Origin: JAFAMB01 sp963775805
GTDB lineage: Bacteria; Verrucomicrobiota; Verrucomicrobiia; Chthoniobacterales; JAFAMB01
Length of the DNA: 64,000 nucleotides
Assembly (NCBI GenBank): GCA_963775805.1
Contig: CAVZKG010000001.1
Span: forward strand, 1,550,001-1,614,000
Reading direction: 5' to 3'
Of this stretch, positions 34,095 to 43,489 are shown piece by piece. Numbering within the stretch: position 1 is the first letter of the stretch; each line of letters opens with the position of its first letter. The translations under genes and the position numbers were made by a program. The notes beneath the pieces were generated by a model that was not told the DNA's origin, did not search any database, and saw only the letters and a program-made list of their open reading frames with translations.

Positions 34095-34973
34095 TCAACT
34101 TTGACCTCGACGAATCTCCATAGCCGTTCGACCCGTCATCTTCTTCAGCACCCGAGAGAGATGGGACTGATCAGCGAAGCCACTAGCTCGTGCGATCTCG
34201 GTCAAGGTAACGGTTTCGTCGCCGTTCTTGATCTGCTCGACCGCTTGGCGAACTCGTTCCCGCAAAATAAACTGATGAGGCGCGAGTCCGAGGCTCGCTC
34301 GGAATGAGCGGGCGAAATGATATGGCGAATAGCGGACTAAGCGAGCGAGATCCCGAATGCTAATTGCTTTGTGGATATTTTGGTAAATATAGCCGCGAAT
34401 GCGGGCCAGATTCATCTCGCCTAAGACGGTGCAGGGCGGGCGCATGGGTCTCCTGGAAAATCTGCGGCCCGCCGTTTGCGCAATGGTCATCACGAGATTG
34501 TCTCGGTACCCAGCGGCGACGGGCGACGAATCGGATGCCACCGAGATCAGCGCCCAAATCAGGTGCTCGAGTAGCGGATCCGTAAAAGTGCTGAGTGTAT
34601 CGGCCGAGAAATCAGCGGGCTTTACGGGGAAGATTTCTGCTAACAGTTCTCTCAATTCCGAGAATCGAAGCCCTAAGCCAGCGCAGCGGAAATTGCCGGA
34701 AAGCTCGTAATCGCGTCTGGTTTCCGGCGGAGTGACGGTAAGAGCTCCGGGAAAGATTTGGACCCGTTGACGAAAATCACCGGTACGGGTCTCCATCCAG
34801 CAGTCTCCCTTGGTGATCAGATGGATCGTGAAATCCAGGTTAGCCTCGTCCGGATAGCAACCTGCTGGTCCTTCACAAACAGAAAGGTTTCCCCCGGCGA
34901 TGTCATATTCCGAGCGGAAAGCCAAAAAGCGTTTCCAACTCGATCGACTGGCGGTCTCTAGATGGCTAAGCAT
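34095..34973 (-). CDS. AraC-family transcriptional regulator
   Basis: A 292-residue regulator. The N-terminal 150 residues are a cupin-like sensor domain. The C-terminal 100 residues hold two helix-turn-helices: SIRDLARLVRYSPYHFARSF and TLTEIARASGFADQSHLSRV, then LKKMTGRTAMEIRR. It converges on the HupE gene. Its promoter and first 65 codons are duplicated in inverted orientation 5.7 kb away, in front of the TonB receptor gene, at 253 of 256 identical bases. It may therefore control, or bind DNA near, that gene too. Confidence 0.9.
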   Translation of the reverse strand: MLSHLETASRSSWKRFLAFRSEYDIAGGNLSVCEGPAGCYPDEANLDFTIHLITKGDCWMETRTGDFRQRVQIFPGALTVTPPETRRDYELSGNFRCAGLGLRFSELRELLAEIFPVKPADFSADTLSTFTDPLLEHLIWALISVASDSSPVAAGYRDNLVMTIAQTAGRRFSRRPMRPPCTVLGEMNLARIRGYIYQNIHKAISIRDLARLVRYSPYHFARSFRASLGLAPHQFILRERVRQAVEQIKNGDETVTLTEIARASGFADQSHLSRVLKKMTGRTAMEIRRGQS

Positions 34974-35034
34974 GTTAAGAGCTGGGTCGCCGGAAGGTCA
35001 ACCATTGCGAAACTCGCTAAATGGACCTCACACA
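34779..35034 (-). repeat. 256-bp inverted duplication, left arm (araC promoter and 5' end)
   Basis: This segment, holding the araC start and about 60 bp upstream, is the reverse complement of 40732-40987 with three substitutions and no gaps. Homology ends abruptly on both sides. The arms point outward from a 5.7-kb interior. Confidence 0.93.
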
Positions 35035-35712
35035 GTCGAAGTTAGTTTCTTTGCCGATTACTAAACCGGGCTACTGATTAGTCTCAGGCAGGCCTAAAGG
35101 CCATCGGCGATCGCCAAACAATATCCTTTCGCGGGAAGATCACTATATTTGTCTCCTAGTGCGCTTGACATAAGCATAATCGCCGCAGCGCTTGCTGCGA
35201 TTATTCTACGTGCTTTCATAGATTCCTGAATAAACTCATCGAGATTCCGGCGCGCTTCATCGCTTGTCCGCCGTCGAACTGTCCGTAGGAACTCCCGACG
35301 ATAGACCGCCTCTGCAACCGCGATCGTTGTATTCTCTGTTTCTTGAGGATTAGTCGATAATCTACTCCGAACCTTACACAATAATGCATCGCGGCCTAGC
35401 TGCAGCCAATAGAACGCTGTGCCGGCGTATCAGCGTCGCCTACCGCATCCTCGGCGCAGACGGTAGACTGGGCCTCACTGGACGAGGCCCTGGCCCGTTT
35501 CCTGAAAGTGCATCCCGACACAAACGTTGCCTAGAATCGTGATGGAAGCAGGAATAAGAGCTATTCGCGAAATTTGGTGGATCGATTGTTTCGCCAGCGA
35601 GCCCGCCTGAAACCAATGTCGGTTAGTTAGCGGCGTCAGCAATGCTGCGTTCCATCAGATGCTGCTGGAGCTTAGGATCGAGTTTGACTCCATCGCTAGC
35701 GCACAATATTGA
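35035..35712. other. Gap without a convincing gene
   Basis: A minus-strand open frame (35094-35381) contains ARRIIAASAAAIMLMSSALG followed by DKYSDLPAKGY, which looks like a signal peptide and mature start of a lost exported protein. It stops 30 residues later. A family A-like scrap ('ccggcgtatcagcgtcgcct') lies near 35420. Nothing else is recognised. Confidence 0.4.
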
Positions 35713-36279
35713 TCATCGAGGACCCCGGTTGTAGGGTTGTCCCTGGGCCCTGCTAAGCGGAACCCAGTTGTCGTCGGCTTTTCGTATATTTTCGTCGATA
35801 TCGCTGCGAAATTCTTTCGCACTATCGGCGGTGGAGCAAACATAGAGCTTACCCTTATAGAGGAAAAAGGCCGCTGGATCGCTGTCCTTCAATTCGCCTT
35901 TGCTCACGTGACCAGCGCAGAAGCCTCCATATTGCGGGACATATCTGGAAGGATTCTTGCTAAACGCGACTTTGTCGGCCACGGAAACGAAATAGTAGAT
36001 CACACCCCCGAACCTGGTCTGAATTGCCGGATTGCCTTTGACGGCCTGGCGACGGGTAAAATAGGCAACTGGGTCGTATCCCTTCAAAATTACGCCGTTG
36101 CTGTCCACGTTCATTCGGGCCTTCGGGGCGGGCTTGGCGGTTTCTTCGGCCAGGACGACGATCCCATTGTCTTTGGCGATTCTACTCGGATTCAAGGACA
36201 GGTTGGCCGCATTGAGGATAACGGGAACCGTAATTGCTACGATGAGACTCGAAAGAATTGAGATCGGTTGCGTTTTCAT
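35713..36279 (-). CDS. Exported YHS-domain protein
   Basis: A 188-residue protein with a signal peptide (residues 1-24). A YHS domain spans about residues 62-130: LKGYDPVAYFTRRQAVKGNP, then YYFVSVADKVAFSKNPSRYV, PQYGGFCAGHVSKG and FFLYKGKLYVC. YHS domains are linked to metal or small-ligand binding and often accompany copper or heavy-metal genes. It lies inside the segment bounded by the inverted duplication, upstream of the NDH-2 gene's stop on the same strand. Confidence 0.85.
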   Translation of the reverse strand: MKTQPISILSSLIVAITVPVILNAANLSLNPSRIAKDNGIVVLAEETAKPAPKARMNVDSNGVILKGYDPVAYFTRRQAVKGNPAIQTRFGGVIYYFVSVADKVAFSKNPSRYVPQYGGFCAGHVSKGELKDSDPAAFFLYKGKLYVCSTADSAKEFRSDIDENIRKADDNWVPLSRAQGQPYNRGPR

Positions 36280-36452
36280 AATTCGATAGTGTTGCTTTCT
36301 AGCTTGGAGCAGAAACTGGGCGGAAAAACGTTATTTATACTGTTTAGGTGACCTTGACGGTCGAGCTCGGATAGTCATTTTCGTCTTGGTTAAACTGTGA
36401 CAGTGCAGGCGCAATCTAAAAACGTCCAAATCATTTCCATGTTCGCAACTAT

Positions 36453-37847
36453 TCACGTTTTTGTGGCGAGGGGTGGCGGACCGTCCTGAGGTAGGTCCGT
36501 CTTCTCGCCTTGATCAAGTTCCGAACAAACGCGGAACGCTTCGTTGACCGCGCCAGAGGCATGTGCGGTCGAAGTATCGTCGATCGCCGGCGAGCGCTCG
36601 TGGAGATACTGTACGAAATCCTTTGTGAAGAAGAGGTCTAAAGTCCAGTCAAGTGCTACCCGCAACTTCTTTTCCAGGCGCGGGAGTTTGAGAAGATAAA
36701 CGGTTCGCCAAAGCCACCAAGCGATGAACCCGGAAAAGTTGATGCCGAAAATTCTTGCGACGCCGGTCCGACGACCGATCGACGCCAGTAGACCGAGGGT
36801 CTTAAATCGGAAAGGCTTCAAGGCGTCACCGCGAACGCTCGCCGCGATATTGTTCGCCAGCACCTTGCCCTCACGGGAGGCATGTTGCGCCGTTGGTGGT
36901 TGATATCCACCCTGCTGGTCAGGAATCAAGGCACAGTCGCCGAGAGCCCAAACGCCCGGATGACCTCTAATACCCATCTCAGCGTTAACTTTGAGGCGAT
37001 TGTGTTCCTTCGGGAGATCCAGTTGATCTAGTAAGGGGTGCGGCGAGGTGCCCGCCGTCCAGATCAAAGTAAAACTGTCGATTCGAGTGCCGTCGGTTAG
37101 TTCGATTTCTCCCGATGTTACCGCCTTGACTTTCGTGTTTGGACGAATCTCCACACCCCGCTCAGCGAGCTTACGGCCGGCATAACGGCCGAGTTCTTCC
37201 CCCAGTTCAGGAAGAACGAAATCACCGGGATGAACCAAAAGGACGCGGAGCATCTCCGTCTTGAGATTCGGATAATAGGGCAGAGCGTCCTTCAAAAGAT
37301 CATTGATGCTGCCCGTAGTTTCAACGCCGGCGAATCCACCCCCGGCAACCACGAATGTCAGAAGCGCCGCACGGTCCTTCTCGGCACAATCGGTGCCCGC
37401 CTCCTCGAGATGCTCGATCAGCCGGTTGCGCAGAACGATCGCGTCTCCGAGCGACTTCATGGTAACTGCTCTTTCCAGGAGACCGGATATATCGTAAAAA
37501 TTTGTCACGCAACCTAGTCCAAAGACGATGTGGTCGTATTCCATGGAATGAGTGTGGCGGTTTAACCCGTGCGCGACGACAACGCGACGCTCCGCCAGGT
37601 TGACAGACTGAACCTCGCCCTCAAAGAATCGGACGTGCTTGCGCAAAATCCTACGGATCGGATTGACGATATGAGTTACATCGAGGTCACTAGCCGCTAC
37701 TTCATGAAGCATCGGCGTGAAGAGGAAGAAGTTTTCCTGACTAATCAGCGTAACTTCGAAATCGGGATCATGGCGCTTCTCGAATTCGAGCGCCGCATAT
37801 AGACCACCGAAGCCGCCGCCAAGAATGAGGACGCGAGTTTTACTCAT
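36453..37847 (-). CDS. ndh: Type II NADH dehydrogenase (NDH-2)
   Basis: A 464-residue membrane-associated flavoprotein passing electrons from NADH to quinone without proton pumping. FAD site: RVLILGGGFGGLYAALEFEK (residues 5-24). Active region: FFLFTPMLHEVAASDLD, the quinone-side motif. NADH site: TFVVAGGGFAGVETTGSIND (about residues 164-183). The C-terminal FAD contact is GVWALGDCALIP and PPTAQHASREGKVLANNI. The C-terminal hydrophobic segment FSGFIAWWLWRTVYLLKLPR is the usual membrane anchor. The last 40 residues are an unconserved tail. It would feed the menaquinone pool. Confidence 0.9.
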   Translation of the reverse strand: MSKTRVLILGGGFGGLYAALEFEKRHDPDFEVTLISQENFFLFTPMLHEVAASDLDVTHIVNPIRRILRKHVRFFEGEVQSVNLAERRVVVAHGLNRHTHSMEYDHIVFGLGCVTNFYDISGLLERAVTMKSLGDAIVLRNRLIEHLEEAGTDCAEKDRAALLTFVVAGGGFAGVETTGSINDLLKDALPYYPNLKTEMLRVLLVHPGDFVLPELGEELGRYAGRKLAERGVEIRPNTKVKAVTSGEIELTDGTRIDSFTLIWTAGTSPHPLLDQLDLPKEHNRLKVNAEMGIRGHPGVWALGDCALIPDQQGGYQPPTAQHASREGKVLANNIAASVRGDALKPFRFKTLGLLASIGRRTGVARIFGINFSGFIAWWLWRTVYLLKLPRLEKKLRVALDWTLDLFFTKDFVQYLHERSPAIDDTSTAHASGAVNEAFRVCSELDQGEKTDLPQDGPPPLATKT

Positions 37848-39105
37848 GGGATGTCGCTCGCTTCACGCCCTTTTGCATCGGCCGTCTAGGCAGTGCGCAA
37901 AGAATTGCGGCCGCCTACGTCTGATCCGCGCATCTTCGAAATTGCTGTTGTTCATGTTAGTCTTCGTTTTCGTTCGCTTACTCGCCTGCAGTGAATCTCG
38001 GGTTTGTTTTCTCAAAACGGTTTACGGCTTCCTGAATCAGTCGCTACGGGGAAGATTTCCTTACAAAGAAATTGCGCTTCCCGTTTTGCGCTAAACGATA
38101 TTGCTCTTGATCTGAAGGTAATTTGAGAACAAGATTTGGAGGAGAAAGGGAAATTTTCCGAGACGGAGGCGAGAGATCGAAAACGCCGACGTCTTGTAGC
38201 TCGACCCACAACACCGTCAATTGTCACTACACGGTTGGGCGCCTTTGTCGAATTACTCTTACTCAGGAGGTCTCTTAATAAAATTAGAGGATTGTCAGCA
38301 CTGTTCTTAATCTAACCCTATGCTCGGCATCTAAGAGGCGCCGGGGTCCTGGCCAATTTTGGCTTCCGTGAAGGCAATGGCAGACGTTCATTTGCGAATT
38401 CGACTTCGAGGCAAGCGTACCGGCAACCCGCTCTCGTTCAGTCGGCGAGGATATTAACTCGGCACCGCGGTCAAGCTGATTAACGATCTCGAAAATCGAG
38501 CGCCAACGTGTGCGTACTGCTGCTGGCAAGTGTCCGCTGCCAAAAGCCCGCGGCCGGTGACTAAATATGTCGAGCCGACGCATAGGCTGTCAGTTAATGA
38601 GACGCTGATCAAATATCTCGATCTGAGAAACAGCAAAACCGGTTAGGTTATCTGCGGGTGGCGCATCGACCGGGTGAAGAGGTGCTGTTTGGGTCTTTGA
38701 GTGGTGCACCCACGGAACATCGCGGGAGGTACGGCATTGATTAAATATATTGTAAACAAATTCTCTGACAGTGCCCAGATCGTTTTTATAACAGGTCAAC
38801 CGGGTGGAAGTGTCGCGAAACTTGTATCTCGTTTTCACGATCGGCCGACAAGGGAACCTGAGCCTCGGCAATCCTTGGGATGCGGGAATCGTCTTGGATG
38901 CTCTTTTGCGAATCGACGTTAGCCTGAATCACAAAACAACCGGGTCCGTAAAATCAATGGGCTTTCACGCTCGGGAGGGACAGACTTCATCCGGTCCTTG
39001 GACCGGCGCGGACCAACCACCAAACTACTGGGAGAGCACAGAAGCCGTCCCTCCCTCACGGAATCGCCCTAGGCACCCGCCAATATGAGCGGCTAGGTTT
39101 GATTA
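37848..39105. other. 1.26-kb gap without a recognised gene
   Basis: Several open frames of 60-100 codons exist on both strands, but none shows family motifs, a credible start or a coherent composition. No tRNA, repeat copy or clear hairpin is seen. It may be decayed DNA within the duplicated-end segment. Confidence 0.4.
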
Positions 39106-39309
39106 CTACTGCGGCTTGCTTCCGTCGGTTGCGCAGCCTCCCTTTCCTTTGCACGAGTTATGGCCAGGATGCTTGCCACCGCCCTGGCCCTTGCAGTCGT
39201 TTTGACCTTTGCACGCGTGTTGGGGTAGCGGCTTCTGAGCGTCAGCCATCGTCCCGAGGGAGGCGCCCGGATGGCTGGAGGTGTTCAATGCATAGGCACG
39301 GACGGCCAT
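39106..39309 (-). CDS. Small Cys/Lys/Gly-rich repeat protein
   Basis: A 67-residue protein. The C-terminal part repeats a CKGxxxCKGxGG unit: HACKGQNDCKGQGGGKHPGH, then NSCKGKGGCATDG. It has five cysteines and three histidines in 35 residues. Such CKGQ/CKGK repeats occur in small exported proteins suspected of metal binding. Here the N-terminus (MAVRAYALNTSSHPGASLGT) is not a good signal peptide, so the 5' end may be lost. A start at ATG 39249 (MADAQKPLPQ) is also possible. It follows the C39-like gene on the same strand. Confidence 0.55.
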   Translation of the reverse strand: MAVRAYALNTSSHPGASLGTMADAQKPLPQHACKGQNDCKGQGGGKHPGHNSCKGKGGCATDGSKPQ

Positions 39310-39382
39310 AGATCGATCATGGACTTCAGGACATCGTGGTAATCGGCGCCGTCCAAGTCCTTGCCTCCAGCTAACACTAGGG

Positions 39383-39991
39383 TTAGATCGTGCGAAAAAA
39401 GCACAGACCTGCAATCCGGTCCGTCAGGTCGCGCAGGTGGTAGGCCCGGCGGAACGGAGAAGCAGCCGGATCGCGGATCAAGTAGTCGCGGCCTTCCTTC
39501 CCCACGATCACCACGAAATGATAATCGCCGTCCGGCAGCGGGATCAACGCAATGACGGGATTTCCCGCCAGCAAATTCGAGTCGATTAATTCGTAGGAAG
39601 GACCTCCATTGTAGGCCAGTTCCAAGTGGGCGGGCGCGATCAACGGCACCCGGCTCCAATGAATCAGTCCATCACCGGTGAATCCGCCCGTTCTGGTCAG
39701 GAAAGCATTCAGCTGCTGCGGGTCGGTTTTGATCCCGTAAAATGCGGCGACCATCGCGGCTGAAGTCACCGCACACCCCTCGTCGCCCAGCGTGTCGGTG
39801 GATGGCCCAAGTCGAACGTCGCTCCACCGGGGATCATCCTGCGCAAAAGCTGGCACCGGAATTTCCACGCGACCGTGGAAATATCGTCCCCCGATACTCG
39901 GAATTGCGCCGTTAACTTCGGCGTGTACGACAGCATCGAAATTAAGGGCCAGAAACAGACTGGCGATAACGAGCAGAGATTTTAGCACCAT
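39383..39991 (-). CDS. Exported C39-like cysteine peptidase
   Basis: A 202-residue protein. The start MVLKSLLVIASLFLALNFDA at 39991 gives a signal peptide cut near VVHA; a 41-residue extension to 40114 is less likely. The peptidase C39_2-type core has AQDDPRWSDVRLG, the catalytic Cys in GDEGCAVTSAAMVAAFYGI, the His in DGDYHFVVIVGKEG and the Asp in YLIRDPA. It could trim small exported peptides; the Cys-rich protein next to it is a candidate partner, which is inference. Confidence 0.75.
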   Translation of the reverse strand: MVLKSLLVIASLFLALNFDAVVHAEVNGAIPSIGGRYFHGRVEIPVPAFAQDDPRWSDVRLGPSTDTLGDEGCAVTSAAMVAAFYGIKTDPQQLNAFLTRTGGFTGDGLIHWSRVPLIAPAHLELAYNGGPSYELIDSNLLAGNPVIALIPLPDGDYHFVVIVGKEGRDYLIRDPAASPFRRAYHLRDLTDRIAGLCFFRTI

Positions 39992-40114
39992 CAGGAACTT
40001 TACTTCACCCTGCTCTCTCGGCAACCGACCAATGGAAATCATGCCGTTCATTAAGGGCCCTGCGATGACCCCGACCGCATGATTGCTCAGACTTCGATCC
40101 GCCATACCAGGCAA

Positions 40115-40342
40115 AGTCGTCTCTGAGGAAGCCGGTACGAGCTGGTGAACTTCAATACGCTCTGGAACGTTGGAAGTTACGGCATCTGAATTAGCCTTTT
40201 ACCTCTTTGAATGTCGCTGTCGCATTCTCGTAAAAAATAGCTGTATTATGGCATTTAGATCTAACTAATCGCGCAATGACTAATACTCAAGATGTGTCCC
40301 TGATAGGGCTCTGCCAACAACACAGACTTCGTTAAGAAGTGC
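40115..40342. other. Gap without a gene
   Basis: AT-rich upstream region of the C39-like gene. No open frame, repeat or tRNA is recognised. Confidence 0.35.
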
Positions 40343-40475
40343 TTGCAGATCCTGTTCAAACGATGCGGACGAATAGATCGGATCTTACTAGCGTGCACAC
40401 ACTACGTGGCGCTTATGCCTTTAATTCAACAGTTCATACCTGAGGACTTAGATATTGTGACTCAGACTAAACCAC
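40343..40475 (+). pseudogene. murI: Remnant of glutamate racemase (MurI)
   Basis: The plus frame reads LFKRCGRIDRILLACTHYVA, then LMPLIQQFIPEDLDIVTQ. This is the MurI C-terminal segment with the second catalytic Cys in LACTHY (family LGCTHYPLL). Upstream catalytic regions are absent and the downstream sequence is basic and unrelated. It is about 45 codons of a roughly 260-residue gene. No gene is seen between it and 40731. Confidence 0.65.
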
Positions 40476-40731
40476 CTGCACCATCAAACTTCGTCAGCAT
40501 AATGAGCCGGAGTTCCGTCGGCAAGGCGCGTAGGCGACGGAGACGAGAAATTCTTACTCGGCAAGAAAATTTTTTTCAACGCGGTTCCTTGTAAGGTTCG
40601 GGCGATGTCGTCGACTAATCTTGCAGAACCGGGGAAGTTATCGATGATAAACTACGAGGCGACCCAAGATGGGGGGAATTATCTGCCGTGAGTTTTTGCG
40701 GAATAAAAATATAACATTCTTTCTCCGGCTG

Positions 40732-40987
40732 TGTGTGAGGTCCATTTAGCGAGTTTCGCAATGGTTGACCTTCCGGCGACCCAGCTCTTAACATGCTTAG
40801 CCATCTAGAGACCGCCAGTCGATCGAGTTGGAAACGCTTTTTGGCTTTCCGCTCGGAATATGACATCGCCGGGGGAAACCTTTCTGTTTGTGAAGGACCA
40901 GCAGGTTGCTATCCGGACGAGGCTAACCTCGATTTCACGATCCATCTGATCACCAAGGGAGAGTGCTAGATGGAGACCCGTACCGGT
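40732..40987 (+). repeat. 256-bp inverted duplication, right arm
   Basis: Reverse complement of 34779-35034 with three substitutions: one silent, one Asp-to-Glu and one Trp-to-stop relative to the araC frame. It carries the araC upstream region and start and supplies the sequence immediately before and into the TonB receptor gene. Confidence 0.93.
40793..40969 (+). pseudogene. Truncated araC copy (58 codons)
   Basis: The frame MLSHLETASRSSWKRFLAFR is identical to the intact AraC until the third substitution, which turns TGG (Trp59) into TAG. The next codon is ATG, in the same frame, and begins the TonB receptor reading frame. The short peptide has only part of the sensor domain, so it cannot bind DNA. 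Confidence 0.88.
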
Positions 40988-43291
40988 GTAAGACTCGGGT
41001 TGACGCGTCGTTTTGGGATACAACTTGAACGGCGAAGTGCAAGTTGCAGCCGAGTTAAGGCAATTCTACGGTTCGTGGCTGCGCCATCTTCAACGGAGCT
41101 TACGCGTCTGGCATTCTTTCTCTTCTGCGGCGCTCAATGCGTGGCTGCGAGTTTGGGCCAAGTGAATCCTGTCCTCGCCACCCCAACTCCCTCACCGGCC
41201 CCCAGCGAATCAGCTCAACCCAGCGTGAACACCAACGGGACGTTCTCGCCCATCGTCGTCGTTGGTCGGGAAGATAGCATGATCGGCATCGCCGGCTCCG
41301 CATCCGAGGGAACCGTTGGACAAGAGGAGATTTCGGAACGTCCGCTTCTCCGTCCGGGTGAAGTCATGGAGACCATCCCGGGTGTGATCGTTACTCAGCA
41401 TGCCGGAGGCGGTAAAGCGAACCAATATTTCTTGAGAGGCTTCAACCTCGATCATGGGACCGACTTTGCGACGGACTTCAATGGGGTCCCAATAAACCTT
41501 CCCACCCATGCCCACGGCCAAGGTTACACCGATCTTAATTTCCTTATTCCTGAGCTGGTTCAAAAGCTTGATTACGGAAAAGGCCCGTATTACGCCCAGT
41601 ACGGCGACTTCGCCTCCGCCGGTGGTGCCGATATCCAGTACTTCGATCGTTTGCCTCAAAATATAGCCTCGGGCACCATCGGCCAATATGGCTACTATCG
41701 CGGGCTGCTCGCCATGTCTCACACCATTGGAGAGAACGATCTTTACGGCTACAACGGCCAGGATCGTGTCGTTCCGGACGTAAATCCAGGCACCATTCTA
41801 GCCGCTATCGAAACCTTCCACGACGACGGGCCGTGGGATCCGCCGGAAAATTTTCGCAAACTGAATTTCGTCCTTCGCTATAGCCAGGGGAGTACTACCG
41901 ACGGGTTCAGCCTGATGCTCAACGGGTATTCCGGCGCCTGGACCGGCGAACAGCAGATCCCTGAACGGGCCATTCGCCACGATGACATCGGCTATTTCGG
42001 CAACCTGGATCCCTCCGACGGGGGCGATAGCCAGCGCTACATGTTCACGGCAGAATGGCATGGACAACTAACCGATAATTCCTATACCAAAGCGATACTC
42101 TACACTTACTATTACGATCTGGATCTCTTCTCGGATTTCACATACTTTTTGGATAACCCGGTCCTGGGTGATCAATTTGAGCAGAAAGACCAGCGCATGG
42201 TCAGCGGATTGACCATCGATCACAAAATTATTGATCAATGGTTCGGACGTGACGTCATCAACGATTTCGGCTTGCAGGTCCGGAATGATTATATCTTCGA
42301 CATTGCGCTCAATCACACACACCAAAGAAATGTCTACGCACAGCTGACGGATGACCGGGTCATCGAAACGAGTGTCTCCGAGTATTTTGAGAATCGTATC
42401 CAATTCAGCGATTGGTTTCGTACGGTTGCGGGTGTGCGAGGTGATTTTTTCACCGCGGCCGTTACGGACAAATTAGGGGGACCGAACGGCGGTACATCAA
42501 GTTCGTTTCTGGCCAGTCCAAAGCTGCAAATGATCTTGGGGCCCTGGTTCAACACAGAATTCTATCTGGACGGTGGATTTGGGTTCCATAGTAATGATGC
42601 TCGCGGAACCACTGCCGTCGAAAACCCGGCGGCTGAGGGTGGTGGGTCGGCCGCCAAGGTTCCACTTCTGGTCCAACAAAGGGGAGGCGAGGTCGGTGTA
42701 CGAAGCACTGCGATTCCACAACTGCAAACGACATTTGCTTTGTGGTACCTGGCTTCAAATAGTGAGTTGGTGTTTGACGGAGATACAGGGGATACGGTGC
42801 CTACGCCTGCCTCGGAGCGCTATGGGATCGAGTTTAGCAACTATTACACGCCGTTTCCGTGGCTGACTCTGAATGCGGATTACGCATGGTCGAACGCTCG
42901 ATACACCCAGTCTAACACAGCGGGACAATACGTCCCCGAAGCCGTCGAAAAGGTGTTCGATGCAGGAATTAGTGTCCACGATCTGCATGGATTCGAGGCA
43001 GATTTGAGATTTCGCTACTTCGGTCCCCGCGCCTTGACGCAAGATGATAGTGTGAGGTCGCCGGCCACTGCGCTTCTTTACGCGGGCGTTGGGTATCGGT
43101 TCAATGCCATGTGGAAGATTACTGTCGATATCTTGAACCTGCTGAACACACGTGCTGAGGACATCGCTTATTATTATGCGTCTCGGTTGAAAAACGAACC
43201 GCCGGGACCAGACGGCGGAGGTTACAACGATCTGGAGTTTCATCCAGCTGAACCACGCCAAGTGCGGGTGACCTTGACCGCGAGATTTTGA
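40970..43291 (+). CDS. TonB-dependent outer-membrane receptor with a rebuilt 5' end
   Basis: A 773-residue receptor. The plug domain spans about residues 95-230 (VVGREDSMIGIAGSASEG, GEVMETIPGVIVTQHAGGGK, YFLRGFNLDHGTDFATDFNG, then HAHGQGYTDLNFLIPELV). A 22-strand barrel runs to the terminal aromatic VTLTARF. The signal-peptide core LAFFLFCGAQCVAASLG starts only at about residue 46. The first six residues (METRTG) come from the araC duplication, so the native start is lost or unclear. The His-containing plug segment HAHGQGY is a type I associate with metal-complex receptors. No TonB/ExbB genes are nearby. Confidence 0.88.
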   Translation: METRTGVRLGLTRRFGIQLERRSASCSRVKAILRFVAAPSSTELTRLAFFLFCGAQCVAASLGQVNPVLATPTPSPAPSESAQPSVNTNGTFSPIVVVGREDSMIGIAGSASEGTVGQEEISERPLLRPGEVMETIPGVIVTQHAGGGKANQYFLRGFNLDHGTDFATDFNGVPINLPTHAHGQGYTDLNFLIPELVQKLDYGKGPYYAQYGDFASAGGADIQYFDRLPQNIASGTIGQYGYYRGLLAMSHTIGENDLYGYNGQDRVVPDVNPGTILAAIETFHDDGPWDPPENFRKLNFVLRYSQGSTTDGFSLMLNGYSGAWTGEQQIPERAIRHDDIGYFGNLDPSDGGDSQRYMFTAEWHGQLTDNSYTKAILYTYYYDLDLFSDFTYFLDNPVLGDQFEQKDQRMVSGLTIDHKIIDQWFGRDVINDFGLQVRNDYIFDIALNHTHQRNVYAQLTDDRVIETSVSEYFENRIQFSDWFRTVAGVRGDFFTAAVTDKLGGPNGGTSSSFLASPKLQMILGPWFNTEFYLDGGFGFHSNDARGTTAVENPAAEGGGSAAKVPLLVQQRGGEVGVRSTAIPQLQTTFALWYLASNSELVFDGDTGDTVPTPASERYGIEFSNYYTPFPWLTLNADYAWSNARYTQSNTAGQYVPEAVEKVFDAGISVHDLHGFEADLRFRYFGPRALTQDDSVRSPATALLYAGVGYRFNAMWKITVDILNLLNTRAEDIAYYYASRLKNEPPGPDGGGYNDLEFHPAEPRQVRVTLTARF

Positions 43292-43304
43292 GAGCAGCAT
43301 GATC

Positions 43305-43334
43305 GTTGCGCCTCTTCGAAAGGCCCGGCGCAAC
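43305..43334 (+). terminator. Hairpin after the TonB receptor gene
   Basis: GTTGCGCC and GGCGCAAC form an 8-bp perfect stem with a 14-base loop, 13 bp past the receptor stop codon. No T-run follows, so it is a weak or factor-dependent end at best. Confidence 0.3.
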
Positions 43335-43489
43335 GAGGGTGTCAAGCACGGGAAACTCGTGTTGACCACGACCGGTAAAGGCGTCCCGGAATAAGGGCTG
43401 CGTTCTTCTCGACTTGAAAATCTCATTCTAGGGCTCTGTACCTAGTCGAGCCGATTCGCGGGAAATTAAATCTGGTTCTCGCCGGTGCG

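Noticed and set aside
35094..35381. 95-codon minus-strand frame with a signal-peptide-like stretch
   Set aside because: The apparent signal peptide is internal and the mature part stops after about 20 residues, so at most it is a scrap of a lost gene.
38284..38871. Possible short genes on the minus strand
   Set aside because: No motifs, atypical composition and no credible start; left as an unassigned gap.
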